From JAIVJN01 sp036732565 (GTDB lineage Bacteria > Acidobacteriota > Vicinamibacteria > Vicinamibacterales > UBA2999), in NCBI GenBank assembly GCA_036732565.1, contig DAINCF010000042.1, positions 1 to 21,649 on the forward strand: a DNA stretch of 21,649 nt, given 5' to 3'. The position numbers were made by a program, and so were the translations under genes. Of the stretch, positions 16,171-21,649 are shown in pieces. Every line of letters begins with the position of its first letter. Positions within the stretch are counted from its first letter, which is position 1. The notes beneath the pieces were generated by a model. It was not told the DNA's origin, searched no databases, and worked only from the letters and a program-made list of their open reading frames with translations.

Positions 16171-17460
16171 CTACGCCGTCGCCGCGGGGAGACCGTTCTT
16201 CAACACATCGTTCATCGCCATGATGAACGTGTCGACCTCGTCGAGCGTCGTGTAGACGTTCGGCGTGATGCGCAGTCCCTGATAGTCCTCACGCGTGATT
16301 GCGTTCGCGATGATCCGGTACTTGTCCCACAGCGTGCGCGAGACCTTGGCGGCTTCGAGACCCTCGATGTTCACGAGCGCCAGGCCGTAGGTGTGCTCGA
16401 GGTTCGAGTGGATCTTGATGCGCGGATTCGGCTTCAGCGCATCCACCCACCGCATCGTCAGGTAGCGGAGACGGGCGGCCTTGCGCTCGACGCCGATGGC
16501 TTGATGGAACGCCAGCGCCTCGTTGATGGCCGCGATCGGCGCCGCCGACTGGGTGCCCACTTCCTCGAACTTGCGGATGTCACCGGTGCGCCGCGCGGGA
16601 GCGGCTTGCAACGGCCACGTCCTCTCGATGTTCTCCCGGCGGACGAACAGGAATCCGGTGTTGTGCGGCGCCAGCAGCCACTTGTGGAGGCTCGTGCCGT
16701 AGTAGTCACACTCCAGGTCGCGGATCTTGTAGGGGAAGTGCGCGATCGCGTGCGCGCCGTCGACGACGGTGAGGATGCCGCGCTGCCGGGCCAGGCGTGC
16801 CAGTCGCTGCACGGGGAACAGCTGTCCGGTGAGGTTGGTGACGTGGCAGAAGTGCAGCACCTTCGTGCGCGGCGTGATCGCCTTCTCGAACAGTTGATAG
16901 AGCTGATCGGTGTTGGTGGGTACCGGGAAGTTGAGGCGCGTCACCTTGATCTTCTCGCGCCGCTCGCGCTGATCCCAGGTCGTCAGCATCCGGCCGTAGT
17001 CCTGCTCGGTGGTGATGACCTCGTCGCCAGGCTCGAGGTCGATGCCGTTCTGCGCGATCTGGAGCGCTTCGCTGGCGTTGCGGGTGATGGCCAGTTCCTC
17101 GACCTCACACCCGAACTCCATGGCCAGCCGCCGGCGCGCCGTTTCCTTGTTCTGCTCGAGGAGCCCGCGATGGTAGACGGGCGCCTGATTGGTTGAATCC
17201 AGATAGCGCTTGAGCGCGTCGTGCACGACGCGGGGACTCGGGCAACTGTTGCCGTTGTTCAGATTGATCAGCGTGCGATCGAGCGTGAAGGCCTGCTGGA
17301 TCTCACGCCAGTAGAACTCGTCTTGCGCGACATCCTCCGGCGTCCGATTCGCGACCGCGGCGGTGGCCGCCTGGACCTCGTCGATGCCATACGCACGCGC
17401 GGCAAGCGCCGCAGTGCCCAGTCCGCCGGTCAGCCGAAGAAAGGTGCGTCGGCTCCACAT
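16171..17460 (-). CDS. Tat-exported PLP-dependent enzyme of the class V aminotransferase family
   Basis: A 429-residue fold-type I PLP enzyme related to isopenicillin-N epimerase and cysteine desulfurase-like proteins. The N-terminus has a twin-arginine signal, SRRTFLRLTGG (3-13), then a hydrophobic stretch. This implies export after folding with cofactor. PLP-site motifs are present: D234 in VVDGAHA and K260 in SLHKWL; RNASEAL (127-133) is a phosphate-binding candidate. The reaction is not certain, because the family includes epimerases, lyases and transaminases. ATG 17460 has GGAGG 6 bases upstream. Between start and kinase gene lie a GGGCCA-N6-TGGCCC dyad and a heptamer repeat. No obvious functional partner is next to it. 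Confidence 0.9.
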   Translation of the reverse strand: MWSRRTFLRLTGGLGTAALAARAYGIDEVQAATAAVANRTPEDVAQDEFYWREIQQAFTLDRTLINLNNGNSCPSPRVVHDALKRYLDSTNQAPVYHRGLLEQNKETARRRLAMEFGCEVEELAITRNASEALQIAQNGIDLEPGDEVITTEQDYGRMLTTWDQRERREKIKVTRLNFPVPTNTDQLYQLFEKAITPRTKVLHFCHVTNLTGQLFPVQRLARLARQRGILTVVDGAHAIAHFPYKIRDLECDYYGTSLHKWLLAPHNTGFLFVRRENIERTWPLQAAPARRTGDIRKFEEVGTQSAAPIAAINEALAFHQAIGVERKAARLRYLTMRWVDALKPNPRIKIHSNLEHTYGLALVNIEGLEAAKVSRTLWDKYRIIANAITREDYQGLRITPNVYTTLDEVDTFIMAMNDVLKNGLPAATA

Positions 17461-17482
17461 CTGCCACCTCCGCTGATGCCCT

Positions 17483-17500
17483 GGGCCAGAGACATGGCCC
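17483..17500. repeat. Inverted repeat GGGCCA-N6-TGGCCC in the leader of the aminotransferase gene
   Basis: Perfect 6-bp arms with a 6-base spacer lie just upstream of the ribosome site of the class V aminotransferase gene. It could be a leader hairpin or an operator. Such short dyads also occur by chance in GC-rich DNA. Confidence 0.3.
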
Positions 17501-17536
17501 GGTTCGGCGAAGCATACACGAATCTGGCGCCAATGC

Positions 17537-17578
17537 AGGCTCGAGGCTTCGGGCTTGGGGCATGAGGCCTGGGGCCTT
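17537..17578. repeat. Six degenerate tandem heptamers, consensus RGGCYTG
   Basis: Six consecutive 7-base units are AGGCTCG, AGGCTTC, GGGCTTG, GGGCATG, AGGCCTG and GGGCCTT. Each begins with purine-GGC. GGCC-containing sequence continues to about 17599 but loses the 7-base phase. It fills the intergenic space between the kinase stop and the aminotransferase leader. Function unknown. Confidence 0.6.
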
Positions 17579-17608
17579 AGAGGCCACTCAGGCCCGGAGG
17601 CGATGGCG

Positions 17609-18790
17609 TCATCGTTTGCCCACGAGCCTCCAGAACTGTGTTTCGTTGAGGATCGTGATGCGGTGACCCTTTTCGCGGAGCCGTTTGATCTCCATCAGCT
17701 TGATGCCGGCGTCCCGGCCAACGGCTTGGAGCGGATTCGGCCGGCCGCGGACGACCACGGAGGTCTTCTGTGAGGGACCGCTGTGGATGAAGGCCCCGAC
17801 GCGCTTGGCGGCCGCGATCGCATCGCTTCGCCGCCTGGTCAGGATGCCGGTGAACGCGATATGGACACCCTGCAGGGTCTTGAGCACGCCGGACTTGAGC
17901 GACGCGGGTGGGTTGCTGAGCGCCTCGATCAATTCGTCGGCGCTCTCGTAGCGCTTGCGCCGCTCGCCGATGCAGCGATAGATGATTTCCTTCAAGTGAT
18001 CGCTGCACGCGAGCAGGCGGACGTCGTTCGGACGCAGTCGCGTTCCGGCGTCCCCCCTGACCACCATCCCAATCAGTTGTCCCACCTGATACACATCGTC
18101 GCGCGCCTGCCACTTCGGCGCTTCGCGCGCGATGATCTCGCTCGGCGCGGTGAGGGCGTTCATCGTGCGCGCGGTGATGCCGCGTTGGTTGCTCTGCTGC
18201 CGGACGATGCCGAAGTCGCCGAGCTTGAGCTTGCGCCCCGCGCAGACGAACACGTTGAGCGGAGTGAGGTCCCGGTGCAGCATCTGGCCGCGATGCAGCT
18301 TGACGAGAACTTGCAGGACGCCGGCGATCTCGCGGCGTGCGACCGCTTCGGCAAAGCCCTTGCGCGAGCGCGCGAGGAAGCTGCTGAGATCGCCATGCTC
18401 CGCGAACTCGATCGCCAGGCAGTAGAGGACGCGTCCGTCGCCGTCGAATGTGGGAAACGCGTCGTAGACGCGAATCGCGCGCGGATGCTCGTCGAGCACT
18501 TGGCCGAAGTACGCCTCGCGGAGCCAGCCGTCGATGTGCGTGCTCGCCTTGATGCATACGACCTCGGGCACCTCGAGCGAGCGGCCGAGACGTTTGGCGA
18601 GATACACCTGTCCGAACCCGCCCTCGCCGAGCAGACGATCGATGCGATACTCCAGCCTCGTTTCCGGGCTCGCGATCACGTCGGCGTAGGCGAGCAGGTC
18701 CGGCGTGCGCTTGACCGCCGGCCGCACCGACCGCGTCATCCGAGTCGTGGCGCCCGTGAGGTGAGCCGAAGGGGAAGGACTACGAGGCAT
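17609..18790 (-). CDS. Ser/Thr protein kinase with a C-terminal BRCT domain
   Basis: A 393-residue cytoplasmic protein with no transmembrane segment. The Hanks-type kinase domain spans about 47-295: glycine loop GEGGFGQV (55-62), K81 in VCIKAS, E92 as possible helix-C Glu, HRD at 172-174 with N179, DFG at 192-194, APSE at 215-218 and D232 in DDVYQVGQL. All catalytic residues are present. After HRD the usual Lys is Thr (HRDLTPLN). Residues about 306-391 form a BRCT domain like that of NAD-dependent DNA ligase (LQGVHIAFTGILT; RVGAFIHSGPSQKTSVVV; ITILNETQFWRLV, with W387). Bacterial BRCT domains usually sit in DNA-repair proteins. ATG 18790 lacks a ribosome site; ATG 18739 is an alternative. A TATGCT -10-like box lies at 18808-18813 on the minus strand. 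Confidence 0.9.
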   Translation of the reverse strand: MPRSPSPSAHLTGATTRMTRSVRPAVKRTPDLLAYADVIASPETRLEYRIDRLLGEGGFGQVYLAKRLGRSLEVPEVVCIKASTHIDGWLREAYFGQVLDEHPRAIRVYDAFPTFDGDGRVLYCLAIEFAEHGDLSSFLARSRKGFAEAVARREIAGVLQVLVKLHRGQMLHRDLTPLNVFVCAGRKLKLGDFGIVRQQSNQRGITARTMNALTAPSEIIAREAPKWQARDDVYQVGQLIGMVVRGDAGTRLRPNDVRLLACSDHLKEIIYRCIGERRKRYESADELIEALSNPPASLKSGVLKTLQGVHIAFTGILTRRRSDAIAAAKRVGAFIHSGPSQKTSVVVRGRPNPLQAVGRDAGIKLMEIKRLREKGHRITILNETQFWRLVGKR

Positions 18791-18853
18791 GGCGCGCGAA
18801 CCGCACCAGCATAGCCGAGTGGCGGCGCACGTAGCCAGTGCGATGGGGTATCG

Positions 18854-19297
18854 TCAGCCCTTTGCCGACGGTTCTACGACATCAATGCCTGGCGGCGGCG
18901 GATCGAAGTGGCGACGGTTGAACGTGAGCAACGTAGTGGCTCGGCCTCTTCGAGCGCATTCCGCGATCACTTCATCGTAGGTTCGGCCACCGGCGATGTC
19001 GTCACTGGCAACCCGCCTCAACAACGACCGGTAGGCCCGACCCTGAAGGGCGATGACTCGTCGTTTGCGAATGAAGTTTGCGTCGACGAGAGTCCAGGCA
19101 TCGGTGGGCGAGAGTCGATGGGGCGCCGGTAAGCGCGTCAAGACCGCGTAGGCTTCGACGAGCGCTGGCGCGGGTGCGACGAGCGTCTCGCCACCTTCGA
19201 GCCGACGCTCGAGCTCCTCGCCCGCAGCAGTGTGATGCTCGTGCCACGAGCTGACCGCCGCGATCATGCAATTGGAATCGAGCGTGAATGTTGGCAT
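18854..19297 (-). CDS. vapC: PIN-domain toxin of a VapBC pair
   Basis: A 147-residue PIN-domain ribonuclease toxin. Acidic residues expected at the active site are D7 (TLDSN), E48 (LVEAYAVL) and D108 (TYDEVIAE). The C-terminal TFNRRHF motif is typical of VapC-type PIN proteins. VapC toxins cleave RNA, often tRNA or rRNA; the target here is unknown. The ATG overlaps the stop of the upstream antitoxin gene by one base (TAATG), which implies translational coupling and fixes the start. The gene ends 63 bp before the kinase start, in the same direction. Confidence 0.88.
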   Translation of the reverse strand: MPTFTLDSNCMIAAVSSWHEHHTAAGEELERRLEGGETLVAPAPALVEAYAVLTRLPAPHRLSPTDAWTLVDANFIRKRRVIALQGRAYRSLLRRVASDDIAGGRTYDEVIAECARRGRATTLLTFNRRHFDPPPPGIDVVEPSAKG

Positions 19298-19554
19298 TAC
19301 CGTGGTGTCCGGCGTTGTAGGGCACGGCGAGCGCGCTCGACCGTCGATGACCGCAGGACGGGGACTTTGGACTTCGGCCGTGCGATCAGCAAATGGCCCT
19401 TGCGTTCCAACGCCACCGCCAGTGGCTGCGGTTCGATTTCGATGACGCCGTCGCGCCACCGAATTTCCAACGGAATCCCGGGCTCGAGCGCAGCCTCGCG
19501 CCGGATATCGCGAGGGATCACCAAACGACCGGACGAGTCCATGGTAGTAACCAT
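19297..19554 (-). CDS. vapB: AbrB-type (SpoVT-like) antitoxin of the VapBC pair
   Basis: An 85-residue protein with an N-terminal AbrB/MazE-like swapped-hairpin DNA-binding fold (about 1-43: SSGRLVIPRDIRREAALEPG, then VIEIEP). The Arg/Lys-rich C-terminal tail (about 51-85) would bind and neutralise the toxin. Antitoxins of this class repress their own operon. I chose ATG 19554; a longer reading frame extends upstream but lacks family similarity. No ribosome site is seen. A -10-like CATAAT ends exactly 7 bases before the ATG, which suggests a leaderless mRNA. The stop overlaps the toxin start by one base. Confidence 0.87.
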   Translation of the reverse strand: MVTTMDSSGRLVIPRDIRREAALEPGIPLEIRWRDGVIEIEPQPLAVALERKGHLLIARPKSKVPVLRSSTVERARRALQRRTPR

Positions 19555-19561
19555 GGCAGCA

Positions 19562-19567
19562 ATTATG
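19562..19567 (-). promoter_or_regulatory. -10 element CATAAT of a candidate leaderless promoter for vapB
   Basis: On the minus strand CATAAT is followed by seven bases and then the vapB ATG. It matches the -10 consensus at five of six positions. No -35 or Shine-Dalgarno site is visible, so the transcript would start at or next to the ATG. Confidence 0.45.
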
Positions 19568-19610
19568 GCATGACACCAACCATACGGCCGTTCCGCGCGG
19601 AGAACCTTGA

Positions 19611-19721
19611 AGCCGCGACCGTGCCACGGCGCGCGCGGCCAGGGAGACGCCCGAGTTCGAGCGCATGGAGGCACGCTGGTACATCGAGCCGCCGGTGCCC
19701 TCCACTGCCAAGGATCGCTAA
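19611..19721 (+). pseudogene. Possible 36-codon coding remnant between vapB and the DUF2959 gene
   Basis: A short open frame reads S-R-D-R-A-T then an Ala/Arg run and the segment FERMEARWYIEPPVPS, ending at TAA 19719-19721. The mixed, aromatic-containing composition looks less like a shadow frame than most GC-rich ORFs here, but it lacks a start with a ribosome site and no family is recognised. It may be the degraded end of a former gene or chance. Confidence 0.2.
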
Positions 19722-20410
19722 GACGCTTTCGTCTCCGTCGTCTGCTCCGCGTCCATCTCTTTGATGAAGGTATCGGCGTCCTTGATCGCTGCCTCGAGCT
19801 CGGCGATCAGGGAGTCGACGTTCCCGCGCATGCTGGCCAGCTCGTTGCCGAGCGCGCCGATCGCGCGGGCGTTGAGATTGTGCTTGAGGAACAGCACGCG
19901 GTCCTGCAGCGGCGTCAGGACCGGGGCGATGCGTGCCTCCGCGCGGGTCATCGAGGTGATCAGGGCGTCGGCGCGTCGCTTGGTCTCGCGCAGGTCGCGC
20001 TCGCTCTCGGCGCGAAGCGAGCGGTCGGAGTAGTTGCCCAGCTCCCTGCGCCACTCGTTGAAGAGATCCTCGGACACGTCCCGGACGGCTTTGACGCGGT
20101 CACGGACCTGCTTCGCCTTGTCCTCACTCCGCTCGAGCGCTCGCGCCAGCGTCTCGTACTTCTTCTCGAGGCTGCTGTCTTCGACTTCGATGACCGTCTT
20201 GAAGCGCTCCAGTGCGGTCTGGAACTCCTCTTTGGCCTCGGTCTGCGACTTCTGCGCATCGCGCACGCGCTTGACCAGAATGTCGCGCTTCTCCATACCG
20301 AAGCGCCTCATCGTCTTGTAGTACAGCGTGTCGCACGCGACGGCGCCCAGACAGACACAGAGGAGCAGCGCGAGAAGGCGGCGCCACGGCGATCCGCTGA
20401 GGTAGGGCAC
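19718..20410 (-). CDS. DUF2959 family coiled-coil lipoprotein
   Basis: A 230-residue protein matching the DUF2959 family end to end: YYKTMRRFGMEKRDILVKRV, DAQKSQTEAKEEFQTALERF, LFNEWRRELGNYS, LRETKRRADALI and LQDRVLFLKHNLNARAI are the recognisable blocks. The N-terminus has a hydrophobic run ending G-A-V-A-C (C26), a probable lipobox, so it should be membrane anchored. Most of the chain is charged, predicted helix with coiled-coil character. Biochemical function is unknown for the family. The GTG at 20410 is the only start after the in-frame TAG; TAGAAT lies 6 bases upstream on the minus strand, which suggests a leaderless mRNA. Divergent from the dioxygenase gene by 39 bp. Confidence 0.88.
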   Translation of the reverse strand: MPYLSGSPWRRLLALLLCVCLGAVACDTLYYKTMRRFGMEKRDILVKRVRDAQKSQTEAKEEFQTALERFKTVIEVEDSSLEKKYETLARALERSEDKAKQVRDRVKAVRDVSEDLFNEWRRELGNYSDRSLRAESERDLRETKRRADALITSMTRAEARIAPVLTPLQDRVLFLKHNLNARAIGALGNELASMRGNVDSLIAELEAAIKDADTFIKEMDAEQTTETKAS

Positions 20411-20416
20411 GAGCCC

Positions 20417-20422
20417 ATTCTA
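20417..20422 (-). promoter_or_regulatory. -10 element TAGAAT of a candidate leaderless promoter for the DUF2959 gene
   Basis: On the minus strand TAGAAT is followed by six bases and the GTG start. It matches the -10 consensus at five of six positions and its TAG supplies the in-frame stop that limits the ORF. No Shine-Dalgarno site or clear -35 is visible. Confidence 0.4.
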
Positions 20423-20449
20423 GCGCGGGCCGGCGCTGCGTTTGCTACG

Positions 20450-21451
20450 ATGCCACATGAAATGACGTACCGAAGTGTGACCTTCCTTCCACCGGGCGCA
20501 GTCGCAGATGACGTTGACGGCGTCTGGAACCAGCTGCGTGTCTCGGGTGCGATCGTTCTGGAGGCCGCCGCGACCAATCGAGCGGAGTTCGAGAACGCGA
20601 CCGAGCATCTTGCCACGAGCTTCCGTGTTCACCAGGATCCGGAGCGGCGGCGCTACGTTGACGACGACACGACGCAAGGGGTCAGTCCCGGCGCCGATCC
20701 GATCGCGCTCCACGCCGAGCGCGCTTACCTCCCGGCGGCGCCTGAACTGTTGTTCTTCTACTGCGCCGTGCCGTCGGACAATGGCGGGGCGACCACCGTC
20801 TGTGATGGCGCCGCGCTCGTCGACGCCCTTCGGCCCGAAGACGTACGGCAACTGCACGACATGACGCTCCTCTGGCGAACCGCGCTCGAGCCACCGATGT
20901 GGCGGCGCATGTGGAACACCGACGACCCAGGACGGGCCGCAGCGCTACTGGATGAGGCGATCGACCGCCATGACGAGCAAGGGAAAGCGCGCCACTTTTT
21001 CGACGGCGCCACTTTGCGCGTCGAGTACCACGCGCCGGTCCTGCGCACCGGCTGGATCGGCGGACGACGAGCGTTCGCGAACTACCTGTTGCTGAGCGCT
21101 GCCGAAGGGACCGGCCCGCAAGCCGTGCAAGCCGATGGTCACCCGGTGCCGGCGCCGTTGCTCCAACGCGTTGCCGCGGCCGCCGATTCCCTGACGATGG
21201 ACGTGGCATGGCGGCGTGGAGACGTTGCCGTCATCGACAACACGCGGTGCATGCATGGGCGTCGGGCGTTCGCCGGTGGCGAACGTCAGATCCTCGTCCG
21301 TATGGGGGACGTTCACGCTCGGTTTCGTCACTCCTCCCGGAGTACGATCACCGGATCGATCCGCGACGCGCGGCGGGCGGGGAGCCAGCCGGCGAGCAAC
21401 CCGACGATGACCAACACGCACGTGGCTCCGACCAGAGTCACAGGATCGTAG
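20450..21451 (+). CDS. TauD/TfdA-type Fe(II)/2-oxoglutarate dioxygenase with an antisense-overlapping tail
   Basis: A 333-residue non-haem iron dioxygenase. The metal triad appears as H88-x-E90 (ALHAERAY) and H269 (NTRCMHGRRAF); R279 in GGERQILVR is the likely 2-oxoglutarate Arg. LFFYCAVPSDNGGATTVCDG (101-120) is characteristic of the SyrP/clavaminate-synthase-like branch. Such enzymes hydroxylate small molecules; substrate unknown. Family-like sequence ends near residue 292. The last 40 or so residues (Ser/Thr/Arg-rich) are read from the antisense of the permease C-terminus. ATG 20450 and ATG 20462 are both possible starts, neither with a ribosome site. A longer frame extends upstream, but it lies antisense to the DUF2959 gene and is a shadow. 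Confidence 0.85.
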   Translation: MPHEMTYRSVTFLPPGAVADDVDGVWNQLRVSGAIVLEAAATNRAEFENATEHLATSFRVHQDPERRRYVDDDTTQGVSPGADPIALHAERAYLPAAPELLFFYCAVPSDNGGATTVCDGAALVDALRPEDVRQLHDMTLLWRTALEPPMWRRMWNTDDPGRAAALLDEAIDRHDEQGKARHFFDGATLRVEYHAPVLRTGWIGGRRAFANYLLLSAAEGTGPQAVQADGHPVPAPLLQRVAAAADSLTMDVAWRRGDVAVIDNTRCMHGRRAFAGGERQILVRMGDVHARFRHSSRSTITGSIRDARRAGSQPASNPTMTNTHVAPTRVTGS

Positions 21452-21649
21452 GGCTGGAGATCGAACAGCAGCGTCGCCACGAAACGTGAGGCCCACAGAC
21501 TCAGGCCGACGCCAAGGGCTACGCCGAGTGCGACGATCTTCGACACCCGCCCGAGCACGAGGCCGACCACCGTCGTTGGAGCGGCGCCAAGCGCGAGGCG
21601 GACGCCGATTTCCGGCCGGCGCCGCGCGACCGCGTACGACGTCACGCCG
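21328..21649 (-). CDS. C-terminal part of a MacB/FtsX-type ABC permease (acidobacterial duplicated-permease type)
   Basis: Only the last 107 or so residues are in the window; the gene runs off the right edge. The segment begins G-V-T-S-Y-A-V-A-R-R and continues PEIGVRLALGA, followed by two hydrophobic helices, LLFDLQPYDP, and the terminal LPARRASRIDPVIVLREE. These blocks define the last FtsX-like permease domain of MacB-family and acidobacterial orphan permeases. These export or signal-related transporters act in the inner membrane. The stop codon at 21328 is antisense inside the dioxygenase gene, giving a 124-bp tail-to-tail overlap. Confidence 0.88.
   Translation of the reverse strand, partial: GVTSYAVARRRPEIGVRLALGAAPTTVVGLVLGRVSKIVALGVALGVGLSLWASRFVATLLFDLQPYDPVTLVGATCVLVIVGLLAGWLPARRASRIDPVIVLREE

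Noticed and set aside
19607..20449. Long plus-strand frame running into the dioxygenase
   Set aside because: It is antisense to the DUF2959 gene and shows no domain there. The recognisable dioxygenase begins only at the Met codons near 20450.
20677..20696. AAGGGGTCAG string resembling part of the stem-loop at 1685-1709
   Set aside because: It lies inside the dioxygenase gene, lacks the matching second arm and encodes normal sequence (TTQGVSPG), so the similarity is chance.

Overview
The window is 21.6 kb of GC-rich DNA that looks like a chromosome segment of an Acidobacteriota bacterium, most likely of the Vicinamibacteria type. This assignment is inferred from gene content: two Oar-like TonB-dependent receptors with an N-terminal carboxypeptidase-regulatory domain, a membrane-anchored LytTR regulator, an exported S9 peptidase, a phospholipid N-methyltransferase-like protein, and the end of an acidobacterial-type MacB/FtsX permease. 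No rRNA, tRNA, CRISPR array or transposase gene was seen.

Layout. (1) 1-1661, plus strand: a five-codon tail of an upstream gene and an ABC exporter half-transporter that stops right at its H-loop. A stem-loop follows it. (2) 1753-4834, minus strand: an S9 prolyl-oligopeptidase-type peptidase and a four-helix LytTR regulator. (3) 4991-15463, plus strand: the centrepiece. It runs TonB receptor, exported cupin, exported DUF6282 amidohydrolase-cupin fusion, NHL-propeller lipoprotein, and then a second TonB receptor. The first four genes have gaps of 9-13 bp and strong Shine-Dalgarno sites; the second receptor is 108 bp further on with its own strong site. (4) 15577-16167, plus strand: a SAM methyltransferase behind a good sigma-70-like promoter, converging on (5) 16171-18790, minus strand: a Tat-signal class V aminotransferase fold enzyme and a Ser/Thr kinase with a C-terminal BRCT domain. 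(6) 18854-19554, minus strand: a VapBC toxin-antitoxin pair. (7) 19718-21649: a DUF2959 lipoprotein (minus), a TauD-like dioxygenase (plus), and the C-terminus of an ABC permease (minus) whose coding region overlaps the dioxygenase end antisense.

How the genes may work together. Every product of the 4991-12307 operon carries an export signal, so the cluster looks like an envelope-located uptake and processing unit. The receptor would import an unknown ligand across the outer membrane, the metal-dependent DUF6282 enzyme and the cupins would act on it in the periplasm, and the propeller lipoprotein would bind or process it. The substrate cannot be told from sequence. A pair of identical 17-bp dyads (CGCCA-N7-TGGCG) sits between the LytTR gene and the first receptor and is a plausible operator pair for this unit.

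Most unusual items: the DUF6282-cupin fusion operon, the kinase-BRCT fusion, the twin dyads, the ABC protein ending at its H-loop histidine, and the dioxygenase whose C-terminal tail is read from the antisense of the permease gene.
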